The notes under the pieces were generated by a model. The model worked only from the letters and a program-made list of their open reading frames with translations. It was not told the origin of the DNA and did not search any database. 36,595 bases of DNA from an uncultured Lachnospiraceae bacterium (GTDB taxonomy: Bacteria; Bacillota; Clostridia; Lachnospirales; Lachnospiraceae), in contig CALWGV010000088.1 in the NCBI GenBank assembly GCA_944380185.1, forward strand, positions 1 through 36,595, given 5' to 3'. Positions 24,348 through 32,738 of the stretch are shown here, in pieces. Both the position numbers and the translations under genes were made by a program. Positions within the stretch are counted from its first letter, which is position 1. Each line of letters opens with the position of its first letter.

Positions 24348-25706
24348 ATGAGAGATCAAAAGAAAAAATATCTGGTGGCCGGCCTTGGCGCCAGCGGAAT
24401 GGCGGCGGCCAGGCTTTTGATAGAAGCCGGAGAGGAAATGATCCTCTATGACAGCAATGGGGAGCTGAAGGTAAGCGAGATACGCAAGAATCTTCCCCAG
24501 GATTGTGATGCGCCTATTGTGCTGGGCGAGCTGGCGGAGAGTGTGGTCGGCGAGACTGGTGTCTGCGTTATCAGCCCGGGTATTCCGCTGACAGCTTCTT
24601 TTGTGAAGACACTGCGGGAGGCCGATGTCCCGATCTGGAGCGAGATTGAACTGGCATATCGCTATGGAGCCGGGCGCATTGCTGCTATCACCGGCACCAA
24701 CGGCAAGACTACCACCACAGCTCTGGTGGGAGATATCCTGCGCCGGAAGTATAATCAGGTCAATGTAGTGGGCAATATTGGAGTGCCCTACACTTCGAAA
24801 GCATTGTCTTTGACGCCGGACAGCGTAACGGCGGTGGAGGTCAGCAGTTTTCAGCTGGAGAGCATCGACCGCTTTCATCCCGATGTCAGCGCGATTTTGA
24901 ATATTACGCCGGATCATCTGAACCGTCACGGGACCATGGAGGAATATACCCGGGTGAAGGAGAGCATCACGGCCAACCAGACCGGAGAGGATTATTGCGT
25001 TCTCAATTATGACGATGAACGTCTGCGCGCTTTCGGCGAAGAAAAATGTTCCGCGAAGGTTATCTTTTTCTCCAGCCGTACGGTTATTCCGGGAGGCCTC
25101 TATCTGGAGGGTGATGCTATTGTCAGTGAGCTGGACGGCCGCAAGGAAATGGTCTGCCGGACGGGTGAGCTGAATATCCTGGGAAGGCATAATTACGAGA
25201 ATGTAATGGCTGCCGTGGCCATCGGCCGTGCGCTGGATGTTTCGCTGGACGATATTCATGAGGCACTTGTCCAATTCAAGGCTGTGGAACACCGGATCGA
25301 GTTTGTCCGGGAGGTGGATGGGGTGGCCTATTACAATGATTCCAAGGGGACAAACCCCGATGCGGCCATTCAGGCGGTGCAGGCCATGACCCGGCCTACG
25401 ATCCTGATCGGGGGAGGGTATGACAAGGGGGGCAGCTTCGGAGAGTGGATTGCATCCTTTGCCGGCCGGGTACGGCTTCTGATCCTTCTGGGACAGACGG
25501 CAGAGCGGATTGAGCAGGAGGCGAAAGCCATGGGCTTTGACCAGATTGTCTATGTGGAGGATATGGAGGAGGCTGTAGCGGTTGCTGCCGACCGGGCCAG
25601 AAAAGGTGATGCCGTGCTTCTGTCGCCGGCCTGCGCCAGCTGGGGAATGTTCAAAAATTACGAGGAGAGAGGGAGAATCTTTAAGGAGCTGGTGAGGGCT
25701 CTGTAA
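24348..25706 (+). CDS. murD: UDP-N-acetylmuramoylalanine--D-glutamate ligase
   Basis: 452-aa cytosolic Mur ligase that adds D-glutamate to UDP-MurNAc-L-Ala with ATP. The N-terminal Rossmann-like domain has VAGLGASGMAAARLL. The ATP-binding motif is ITGTNGKTTTTALVG, and EVSSFQLESI, NITPDHLNRH and YYNDSKGTNPDA follow in the family's order. Upstream in-frame ATGs lie in or against the ribosome binding site GGGGAGG (24335-24341). The ATG at 24348, six bases beyond it, is therefore chosen. It sits 57 bases after mraY. Confidence 0.96.
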   Translation: MRDQKKKYLVAGLGASGMAAARLLIEAGEEMILYDSNGELKVSEIRKNLPQDCDAPIVLGELAESVVGETGVCVISPGIPLTASFVKTLREADVPIWSEIELAYRYGAGRIAAITGTNGKTTTTALVGDILRRKYNQVNVVGNIGVPYTSKALSLTPDSVTAVEVSSFQLESIDRFHPDVSAILNITPDHLNRHGTMEEYTRVKESITANQTGEDYCVLNYDDERLRAFGEEKCSAKVIFFSSRTVIPGGLYLEGDAIVSELDGRKEMVCRTGELNILGRHNYENVMAAVAIGRALDVSLDDIHEALVQFKAVEHRIEFVREVDGVAYYNDSKGTNPDAAIQAVQAMTRPTILIGGGYDKGGSFGEWIASFAGRVRLLILLGQTAERIEQEAKAMGFDQIVYVEDMEEAVAVAADRARKGDAVLLSPACASWGMFKNYEERGRIFKELVRAL

Positions 25707-25736
25707 CTGACAGGATATATGTTGAAGGAGACTGAT

Positions 25737-26891
25737 GTGGGAGAGAACAGAACGAAGAAGCGAAAAGAAAAACGCTTTTACGATTACAGCCTGCTGGCCG
25801 TCATTATCTTTCTGTGCGTGTTTGGCCTGATTATGATATACAGCAGCAGCTCCTACTCGGCGGAGCTGACTACCGGCAATTCCATGTATTACATGACCAG
25901 ACAGGGCATGATTTTGTGCGGCGGTTTTGTGGCGATGATTGTGGTCTCAAAGATGGATTATCATTGGTATGCAAAGCTGGCCTGGCTGGCTTATATAGCG
26001 GCCATAGTCATGATGATACTGACCAATTTTACTCCTCTGGGCCGTGCATTCAATGGGCAGAAGCGGTGGCTGGGCGTGACAGAGACACTGTCCTTTCAGC
26101 CGGCGGAATTTGTAAAGATAGCGCTGATTCTGACTCTGGCTACTTTTATCAATCGGATCGGCCGCGGAATAGATACCTTCCGTGGTCTGGCTCTGGCGGT
26201 AATTCTGACTCTTCCTCCCTTTATCCTGGTGGGAATGAACAACCTAAGCTCCGGTATTATTATTGCCGGCATTGCTTTCCTGATGTGTTTTGTGGGAAGC
26301 AAGAAAAAAGGGATCTATATTTTTGCGGTAGGTCTCGTGCTGGCGGCCGCTTTCTTCGTCGTCCAGTACGGCGACAAGCTGGTGGAGTGGAATATATTAG
26401 AACCCTATCAGCTGGAGCGCATTTATGTCTGGCAGGATCCTGAGGCCTATTCCCAGTACGGCGGCTATCAGGTGCTGCAGGGGCTCTACGCCATCGGGTC
26501 CGGCGGCCTGTTTGGCCGAGGCTTAGGCGAGAGCATCCAGAAGCTGGGATTTTTGCCTGAGGCCGAAAACGACATGGTTTTTTCGGTGATTTGCGAGGAG
26601 CTGGGACTCTTTGGAGCGGTCTGTGTAATTTTGCTTTTCTTGTTTATGATATGGCGCTTTATGATTATCGCCAACAATGCCCCGGATCTCCTGGGTGCAT
26701 TGATCGTGGTGGGGGTTATGGCCCACATCTCGATTCAGGTGATTTTGAATATAGCGGTGGTGACGAATTCGATTCCCAACACTGGCATTACCCTTCCGTT
26801 TATCAGCTACGGCGGAACGTCGATTCTCTTTCTGATGGCGGAGATGGGGATGGTCCTGGGCGTATCGAACCGTATCACACTGGAACACTGA
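25737..26891 (+). CDS. ftsW: FtsW/SpoVE-family peptidoglycan glycosyltransferase
   Basis: 384-aa SEDS membrane protein with about ten helices, polymerising lipid II with its class B PBP partner at the septum. Family motifs present: MIYSSSSYSA, NGQKRWLG and SFQPAEFVKIAL, the catalytic-loop region, LPEAENDMVFSVICEELG, and the end TGITLPFISYGGTS. An ATG six codons upstream lacks a good ribosome binding site, while GTG at 25737 has AAGGAG six bases before it, so GTG is used. It could serve vegetative division or, as SpoVE, sporulation; its place before divIB and ftsZ favours division. Confidence 0.92.
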   Translation: MGENRTKKRKEKRFYDYSLLAVIIFLCVFGLIMIYSSSSYSAELTTGNSMYYMTRQGMILCGGFVAMIVVSKMDYHWYAKLAWLAYIAAIVMMILTNFTPLGRAFNGQKRWLGVTETLSFQPAEFVKIALILTLATFINRIGRGIDTFRGLALAVILTLPPFILVGMNNLSSGIIIAGIAFLMCFVGSKKKGIYIFAVGLVLAAAFFVVQYGDKLVEWNILEPYQLERIYVWQDPEAYSQYGGYQVLQGLYAIGSGGLFGRGLGESIQKLGFLPEAENDMVFSVICEELGLFGAVCVILLFLFMIWRFMIIANNAPDLLGALIVVGVMAHISIQVILNIAVVTNSIPNTGITLPFISYGGTSILFLMAEMGMVLGVSNRITLEH

Positions 26892-26941
26892 CAATCCGTC
26901 ATACATAGGATAATAGTAGAATACAGTATGGAGGGAATGAA

Positions 26942-28222
26942 GTGAACGACATACAAATCCTGGGCGAGATTCCTCTATATGGTGAGCTTTGCACCCAGGG
27001 CTCCAAAAATGCGGTGCTGCCGGTGATGGCGGCTTCGCTTCTGCATAAAGGTATTACTGTAATTGAAAATGTGCCTCGCATTCAGGACGTGCGCTGCATG
27101 GTGAAAATTTTGGAAAAGCTGGGCGCAGTCGTGTCCTGGCAGGACCACCACATGGAGATTGATGCAGCTCATCTCACCTGTTCGGAAATCCCCCTGGATT
27201 ATGTCAAGCAGATGCGTTCCTCCATCATGGTACTGGGACCTTTGGTTGCCCGGATGGGTCAGGCTGTGACCTATTACCCCGGCGGCTGTTCCATTGGCAA
27301 GCGGCCGGTGGACTATCATGTGAAGCTTCTTCGTGACCTGGGAATTACGGTAGAGGAATGTGACGGCCGCATTGAGGCCAAGGCGGAAAAGTACCGGGGC
27401 ACGGGACTTTATCTGGATTTTCCCAGTGTGGGGGCTACGGAGAACGCTATTATGGCTGCTGTGGGAGCCGAAGGAGAGACGGTGATCCATGGATGTGCCA
27501 AAGAACCGGAAATCGTAGAGCTCTGCCTGTTCCTTGACGAGATGGGCGCCCAGACAAAGGGGGCGGGGACCGACACTATACACGTCCGCGGAATGGAGGG
27601 AAAAAGAGACCCGCATTACCATGTCTGCGGCGACCGTATTGTGGCCGGGACTTATCTGGCTGCCGCAGCGGCGACCGGCGGTGAAATCTGCCTCACGGAT
27701 GCTCCGGTATCCTATATGAAGTCTACGCTGAGGGCGCTGGCGTCCTGCGGCTGCCAGCTGCGGACAGAGGAAAAGAAGGTTTGGCTCAAGGCCCCGGACA
27801 GATTGAAGCCACTGCCTTTTCTGGAGACGGAGGTATACCCTGGTTTCCCCACCGATATGCAGTCAGTTTTTTTGGCTCTTTTATGTATGGCCAAGGGCGA
27901 CAGCGTTATCCGGGAGAATATTTTTGAGGGCCGCTTTGAGACCGCAGGTGAGCTGCGCCGCATGGGCGCCGATATCGAGGTCGAAGGACGGCAGGCCAGA
28001 ATTCATGCGGGCGGACGTCTGCGGGGCGCCAATGTTACAGCCAGAGATCTGCGCGGCGGAGCGGCGCTTATTGTGGCAGGACTGGCGGCCGAGGGGGAGA
28101 CGGTGGTCTGCCACTGTGAGCATGTGGATCGGGGATATGAGCGGATCACCGAGGATCTGTCTTTACTGGGCGCCAGAATCAGAAGGAGGAAAAATCAGGA
28201 GGAAGAACATCCTGTTTTGTGA
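26942..28222 (+). CDS. murA: UDP-N-acetylglucosamine 1-carboxyvinyltransferase
   Basis: 426-aa cytosolic enzyme that transfers enolpyruvate from PEP to UDP-GlcNAc, the committed step of peptidoglycan synthesis. The active-site cysteine, fosfomycin's target, is present as Cys116 in PGGCSIGKRPVD. The catalytic Asp motif GFPTDMQ and the N-terminal SKNAVLP motif are intact. The start is GTG, with GGAGGG six bases upstream. Firmicutes often carry two murA genes, and which copy this is cannot be told here. Its place between ftsW and divIB, where murG often lies, is notable. Confidence 0.95.
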   Translation: MNDIQILGEIPLYGELCTQGSKNAVLPVMAASLLHKGITVIENVPRIQDVRCMVKILEKLGAVVSWQDHHMEIDAAHLTCSEIPLDYVKQMRSSIMVLGPLVARMGQAVTYYPGGCSIGKRPVDYHVKLLRDLGITVEECDGRIEAKAEKYRGTGLYLDFPSVGATENAIMAAVGAEGETVIHGCAKEPEIVELCLFLDEMGAQTKGAGTDTIHVRGMEGKRDPHYHVCGDRIVAGTYLAAAAATGGEICLTDAPVSYMKSTLRALASCGCQLRTEEKKVWLKAPDRLKPLPFLETEVYPGFPTDMQSVFLALLCMAKGDSVIRENIFEGRFETAGELRRMGADIEVEGRQARIHAGGRLRGANVTARDLRGGAALIVAGLAAEGETVVCHCEHVDRGYERITEDLSLLGARIRRRKNQEEEHPVL

Positions 28223-28236
28223 TATAAGGAGGACGT

Positions 28237-29067
28237 ATGGCGAAGAAAGCGCGGTCGAGAAAAGGGAAAAGAATACGGAATATTTTTCTGTGTCTTTTTG
28301 CTCTGACGGCGCTTTTCCTGATTTTTTTGTGGAATATGCGAATCGACGTGATCTCCGTTACAGGCAGCGAGTTTTATACAGAGGAAGAGATCGTCGACTT
28401 TATCTTTGAGACGCCGGCGGACCGAAACTTTCTCTATGCCTGGCTGAAGGACCGTTTCGGCGAAAAAAAAAGCATTCCCTTTGTGGCAGGCTACACCTTG
28501 ACGTTTGCCGGTGTTCATGAAGTGGAAGTCACCGTCTATGAAAAGAAGGTGATCGGCTGCATCGAATATATGGGAAGCAATATGTACTTCGATCAGGATG
28601 GCACCATAGTGGAAAGCTCCGCCGAAAAGAGGGAGGGCGTGCCCCTTATCAGCGGCCTTCACTTTGACTATATTGTGCTGTACAAGCCTCTGCCGGTGGA
28701 GAACGAGACGACGTTTACTCAGATTTTGAATCTGACTCAGCTGATTGCCAGATATGCTATAGACGTAGACCGGATCTATTTTGATTCCCGGATGAACGCG
28801 ACTCTCCATATCGGGAATATACGCGTGCTTTTGGGGAGCAATGAAAATATGGAGTACAAGATCGCGGAGCTGGACGGCATGCTGCCGCAGCTGGAAGGGT
28901 TGTCCGGCGTTCTTCATCTGGAGAATTACGATCTGACTGCCATGAATCCTTCTTATTCCTTTATCCAGGACGAGACAGAAGAGGAGACGGACGAAGCCGG
29001 AGAGACACAGGCGGATACCGAAGAGACGGAGGGTACTTCGACGGAGGCACAGCAGGGCGCCGACTGA
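28237..29067 (+). CDS. Cell division protein DivIB/FtsQ
   Basis: 276-aa bitopic membrane protein: basic cytoplasmic N-terminus (1-14), one membrane helix (about 15-33), an outside POTRA domain starting MRIDVISVTGSEFYTEEEI, then the beta domain with YFDQDGTIVESS. The last 32 residues (about 245-276) are an acidic Glu/Thr-rich tail. DivIB joins FtsL and DivIC to steer the septal PBP/FtsW pair. AAGGAGG lies four bases before the ATG, a little close but strong. It follows murA by 14 bases and ends the co-directional run before the ftsZ promoter. Confidence 0.88.
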   Translation: MAKKARSRKGKRIRNIFLCLFALTALFLIFLWNMRIDVISVTGSEFYTEEEIVDFIFETPADRNFLYAWLKDRFGEKKSIPFVAGYTLTFAGVHEVEVTVYEKKVIGCIEYMGSNMYFDQDGTIVESSAEKREGVPLISGLHFDYIVLYKPLPVENETTFTQILNLTQLIARYAIDVDRIYFDSRMNATLHIGNIRVLLGSNENMEYKIAELDGMLPQLEGLSGVLHLENYDLTAMNPSYSFIQDETEEETDEAGETQADTEETEGTSTEAQQGAD

Positions 29068-29138
29068 CAGGAATAAAGGACCGATTTCCAAAAAAGGCAT
29101 TAAATGGAAGACTGCAGGGAAAAAGTAAAAACTTTGTC

Positions 29139-29167
29139 TTGCACTTTTCCCGAAAATAGAATATGAT
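29139..29167 (+). promoter_or_regulatory. Internal promoter for ftsZ
   Basis: TTGCAC at 29139-29144, a 17-base spacer, then TATGAT at 29162-29167. Start expected near 29174, giving a leader of about 107 bases. Confidence 0.65.
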
Positions 29168-29222
29168 TGTATCGTGCATCCAAAGATAAAATAGAGGGAA
29201 CTAGGACGAGACGGACGGGATT

Positions 29223-29251
29223 TACTGATTCGTCTAATCGTTTTATCAGTA
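29223..29251 (+). repeat. Inverted repeat in the ftsZ leader
   Basis: TACTGAT at 29223-29229 and ATCAGTA at 29245-29251 form a 7-bp stem with a 15-base loop, ending 11 bases before the AGGAGG ribosome binding site of ftsZ. Confidence 0.4.
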
Positions 29252-29280
29252 GGATAGATGGCAGGAGGAGAATTATTGGT

Positions 29281-30423
29281 ATGTTGGAGATTAAAGTAGC
29301 GGAATCAGACAGCTCGGCGAAAATTATCGTGATCGGAGTAGGCGGAGCTGGCAACAATGCGGTAAACCGAATGATCGATGAGAATATCGGAGGCGTTGAG
29401 TTTATCGGAATCAACACCGATAAGCAGGCGCTCTCCCTCTGCAAAGCGCCGACGACGATCCAGATCGGTGAAAAGCTGACCAAGGGATTGGGCGCGGGAG
29501 CCAAGCCCGAGGTGGGGCAGAAGGCCGCCGAGGAGAGCACGGAGGAGCTGTCCAATGCCATGAAGGGGGCAGACATGGTTTTTGTCACCTGCGGCATGGG
29601 CGGGGGCACCGGCACTGGTGCGGCTCCGGTGATCGCCGGTCTGGCCAAGAGCATGGGTATTCTGACGGTGGGCGTGGTTACCAAGCCTTTCCGCTTTGAG
29701 GCCAGGACGCGCATGAGCAATGCTCTGGCCGGCATCGACCGTCTGAAAGAAAATGTGGACACGCTGATTGTGATCCCCAACGACCGCCTTCTGGAGATTG
29801 TGGACCGCCGCACGACTATGCCGGATGCGCTGAAAAAGGCCGATGAAGTGCTGCAGCAGGCGGTCCAGGGAATTACCGACCTGATTAATGTGCCCGGCCT
29901 CATCAATCTGGACTTTGCCGATGTGCAGACCGTGATGACGGACAAGGGTATCGCCCACATTGGCATCGGCCGGGCCAGAGGCGATGATAAGGCCATCGAG
30001 GCAGTCAAGCAGGCTGTGTCCAGTCCTCTTTTGGAGACGACCATTGAGGGAGCCAGCCATGTCATCATCAATATTTCCGGTGATATCGGCCTGATGGAGG
30101 CCAATGAAGCTGCCAGCTATGTGCAGGAGCTGGCCGGTGATTCCGCCAATATTATCTTCGGCGCCATGTATGACGAGAATGTTCAGGATGAGGCGACGAT
30201 CACCGTCATTGCCACCGGCCTGGAGCAGCATGAGGCTGAGAGTGATATCGCGTCGGCCATGGCCAGGTTCAACAACAAGCCCAGGACGGATTCTTCGGAG
30301 GAGAATCGCTATTCTTTCGGCACAAATACGGGAAACACCTCAGGCACCGGTATTCCTTCCTGGAAAGGGACCATCCAGGAGAAGAGCATTGACGTTCCGA
30401 AATTCCTGCAGAAAAAGAGATAA
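29281..30423 (+). CDS. ftsZ: Cell division protein FtsZ
   Basis: 380-aa tubulin-like GTPase that forms the division ring. It begins [28 protein letters not shown], with the GTP tubulin signature GGGTGTG in [13 protein letters not shown] and the T7-loop region [12 protein letters not shown] flexible linker leads to the C-terminal peptide [10 protein letters not shown], which binds FtsA/SepF-type partners. An upstream in-frame TTG exists but lies at the presumed promoter. The ATG at 29281 fits the family's start, although AGGAGG at 29263-29268 is 12 bases away, longer than usual. No ftsA is seen beside it, as is common in Clostridia. A strong terminator follows. Confidence 0.97.
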   Translation: MLEIKVAESDSSAKIIVIGVGGAGNNAVNRMIDENIGGVEFIGINTDKQALSLCKAPTTIQIGEKLTKGLGAGAKPEVGQKAAEESTEELSNAMKGADMVFVTCGMGGGTGTGAAPVIAGLAKSMGILTVGVVTKPFRFEARTRMSNALAGIDRLKENVDTLIVIPNDRLLEIVDRRTTMPDALKKADEVLQQAVQGITDLINVPGLINLDFADVQTVMTDKGIAHIGIGRARGDDKAIEAVKQAVSSPLLETTIEGASHVIINISGDIGLMEANEAASYVQELAGDSANIIFGAMYDENVQDEATITVIATGLEQHEAESDIASAMARFNNKPRTDSSEENRYSFGTNTGNTSGTGIPSWKGTIQEKSIDVPKFLQKKR

Positions 30424-30439
30424 ACAGCTGTTATCTATT

Positions 30440-30488
30440 GAGGAAGGACTTAGGCGAAAGCAAATGCTTTCGCAGCCCTTCCTCTTTT
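30440..30488 (+). terminator. Terminator after ftsZ
   Basis: The outer stem is GAGGAAGG at 30440-30447 with CCTTCCTC at 30477-30484. An inner hairpin is GCGAAAGCA at 30454-30462 with TGCTTTCGC at 30465-30473. TTTT follows. It lies between convergent genes and may act on both strands. Confidence 0.8.
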
Positions 30489-30529
30489 GCGGTAAAAGAA
30501 GCGAAGAGGTCCCGGCGGAAGAACTCTAT

Positions 30530-31789
30530 TCAGGTCAGCTCGGCGATTCGGGTGACAGCCACAAAAATTTCCGAGATTTTGTACCAGGTTCTGTAGTCTA
30601 CCACGCCGGTCTGAGGCAGACCAAAGACAGACTGAAAGGTGCGTACAGCCTCTGCGGTGGCCGGACCGTATATCCCGTCGACGGCAATGGTGGGGATGGC
30701 CGTGTAGATGGAGGCGACGGCGTTTAACTGTTCCTGCATCTGCCGCACCTTGTCACCCCGGGAGCCCTGGGTCAGATTTTCCCCGGGCCAGGAAGCCGGT
30801 ATGCCGGAGATGATCTCTGCGGAATTTATATACATGTCTTCGCCGTAGAAGTGACGGATAATCTCGATGGGGGAGTAGCCCTGATCGCCCAGGGCTTTGG
30901 AGCCCCACTGACTCATCCAGTTCGGGCAGGTGACTCTCTTGCCGTCGCAATACTGGGTCAGTATAGGCTGCTTGACATCGGGGCGAGACAGATAGTCGGT
31001 GAAAATGTCATCCACCACCTGAGAGATTTCTTCATAGATATTGCGGCCGTAGATCCATTTGTGATCGTAGGCGGTGGAGGAAGTGATGGTAAAGTCATAG
31101 CCTCGGTTGCGGTACCATTCGGTATACACCCGGTTCAGTGTAAAGGAAAGGATGGCCAGCACATTGGCCGTAATGGTGGCCTGAGGCCAGGTGGCATAGA
31201 TTTCACTGGAAGCTACATTTTTGATATAATCCCGGTAGGGCACATAGTAATTGGGGGCTGAGGCATTGGATGGTGTTCCGTCGTGGACGACGATGGTCTC
31301 CGGCACGACCACACGGCTCAGCACGATTTCTCCGCTGTCACCTACGGGCTTGATCTCGTCCTCAGCAATCTTGGGCGGATATTCCCCATAGAGTGTGTGA
31401 TCGGGAATCAGCACGTCGTCGGATGGAGACGGTCCCATATCCAGGGGACGCATCTCTACCGGCTGGAGGGCCAGAACGCCGGGCAGAATCTCCGTTCCGG
31501 TCACAGTCACCGGCTCATAGCCGTCGGCGGTGATATGGAGGGTATACTCGGTATAGGGGCGAGGTTCGTCAGGCTCCATGCTATATTCCAGAGGAGGCGA
31601 CGGCAGGGAGATCTGCTGGGTCTGTCCCGAGGCGTCGGTGTCGATTTCCTCTATAGTTCGGTCCGGCTCGTCGGTCTCAGCGATGGATACGGTGGCGTGA
31701 TTGATGGGAAAATGGTTGACAGCAGACACGACGCTTACTTTCAGCTGTCCTTCGCTTCCGCCATCTGTCGCGGTTTTTCTTATTTTCAT
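30530..31789 (-). CDS. SpoIID-like peptidoglycan-binding protein
   Basis: 419-aa protein in three parts. Residues about 15-110 look like a beta-sandwich (carboxypeptidase-regulatory type, with YTLHITADGYEPVTVTG). About 180-330 resembles the SpoIID/LytB domain: VPYRDYIKNVASSEI, WPQATITANVLA, and TQYCDGKRVTC. About 338-407 is a PG_binding_1 domain (LTQGSRGDKVRQMQEQLN, then VDGIYGPATAEAVRTFQ). No signal peptide or membrane helix is visible. It may thus act in the mother cell or spore coat, or leave by another route. A TTG three codons earlier abuts the ribosome binding site; the ATG at 31789 has AAGGA nine bases upstream. Wall or cortex remodelling is likely, but the reaction is unknown. Confidence 0.7.
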   Translation of the reverse strand: MKIRKTATDGGSEGQLKVSVVSAVNHFPINHATVSIAETDEPDRTIEEIDTDASGQTQQISLPSPPLEYSMEPDEPRPYTEYTLHITADGYEPVTVTGTEILPGVLALQPVEMRPLDMGPSPSDDVLIPDHTLYGEYPPKIAEDEIKPVGDSGEIVLSRVVVPETIVVHDGTPSNASAPNYYVPYRDYIKNVASSEIYATWPQATITANVLAILSFTLNRVYTEWYRNRGYDFTITSSTAYDHKWIYGRNIYEEISQVVDDIFTDYLSRPDVKQPILTQYCDGKRVTCPNWMSQWGSKALGDQGYSPIEIIRHFYGEDMYINSAEIISGIPASWPGENLTQGSRGDKVRQMQEQLNAVASIYTAIPTIAVDGIYGPATAEAVRTFQSVFGLPQTGVVDYRTWYKISEIFVAVTRIAELT

Positions 31790-31869
31790 GAGATACAATC
31801 CTTCGGATCTGTGTCAATAACATCTTATGGAGTTTGTGAGCGAAAAATTCGAGAGAGGAAGGTGATTTT

Positions 31870-32586
31870 ATGAAGACTTATCTGTGTTTTGCCCTGGTCG
31901 GAGCTCTGCTTCTGGTGCTGTTTGTCCGCGAAAAGCTCAAAAGCTATTCCGTGAGAGCTTTGTTTTGGAAGACGGCGGTTTCCGTCATGTTTATGGGGGC
32001 GGGAATGGCGGCCGCACAGGCGATTCCGACACTGTCGCCGGTGCGGGATTTTGCCTGGTTTATTCTGGGAGGATTGCTCTTCGGACTGCTGGGTGATATC
32101 TGGCTGGACCTGAAATACATCTATCCCAAGGATGACGCGAGATACACCTATGCCGGCTTTACCGTTTTCTCCATCGGACACATTCTGTTTATCTGCGGAA
32201 TGCTTCGGTATTATGCCGATTTTTCGCGCCCTCTTACGATCCTCATTCCTCTGGTGGCGGGATTTATCTTGGGGGTGGGAAACGGTTTTCTGGGCCCGGT
32301 GATGAAACTGGATTTCGGTCGGTTTAAAGGCATCGTCATGTTTTACGGGGGAATCCTGTTTGCCATGACGCTGTTGGCCGGCAGTCTGGCTCTCGGCCAG
32401 AACTTCCGCAGCGGAACGCTCAACTGGATGTTCGCCGGAGGTATCCTTTTTGCTGTCTCCGATCTGATTTTGAGCCGCACCTATTTCGGTCAGGGCTATG
32501 AACGGCCGGTGGACATTATCACGAATTATATTTTCTACTATGGCGCCCAGTTTGCCATCGCCGCAGCCCTGCTCTTCGTCCGCTAA
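31870..32586 (+). CDS. YhhN/TMEM86-family membrane protein (lysoplasmalogenase-like)
   Basis: 238-aa membrane protein with about eight helices. The motifs GLLFGLLGDIWLDL (helix with conserved Asp residues) and GGILFAVSDLILS near the end are typical of the YhhN family, some of whose animal members hydrolyse lysoplasmalogens. Plasmalogens occur in anaerobic Clostridia, so this activity is plausible but not shown. GGAAGGTGA precedes the ATG. It stands alone between a divergent wall-protein gene and the carA promoter. Confidence 0.82.
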   Translation: MKTYLCFALVGALLLVLFVREKLKSYSVRALFWKTAVSVMFMGAGMAAAQAIPTLSPVRDFAWFILGGLLFGLLGDIWLDLKYIYPKDDARYTYAGFTVFSIGHILFICGMLRYYADFSRPLTILIPLVAGFILGVGNGFLGPVMKLDFGRFKGIVMFYGGILFAMTLLAGSLALGQNFRSGTLNWMFAGGILFAVSDLILSRTYFGQGYERPVDIITNYIFYYGAQFAIAAALLFVR

Positions 32587-32615
32587 ACCATCTCCGGATA
32601 ACGAAAGGCAGCTTA

Positions 32616-32644
32616 TTGACAGAAAAGTCATTTTGCGGTAGAAT
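32616..32644 (+). promoter_or_regulatory. Promoter for carAB
   Basis: TTGACA at 32616-32621, a 17-base spacer, then TAGAAT at 32639-32644. Start expected near 32651, with an 88-base leader. I see no PyrR-type terminator/antiterminator in it. Confidence 0.75.
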
Positions 32645-32738
32645 CTTTACAATTTGAGCTGTGAAAGCCTGGACGGCGGGCGGCGCTTGGAAGGCTAGAT
32701 GGGAAAATAAAACAGCAGGGAAAGGAAACGGTGGAAGG

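Noticed and set aside
23649-25292. 547-codon open frame on the minus strand opposite mraY and murD
   Set aside because: It lies wholly antisense to two intact essential genes, matches no family I know, has Gln/His/Arg-rich shadow composition, and spans the gene boundary.
32651-32738. PyrR-type attenuator in the carA leader
   Set aside because: No terminator with T run and no recognisable PyrR-binding loop was found.
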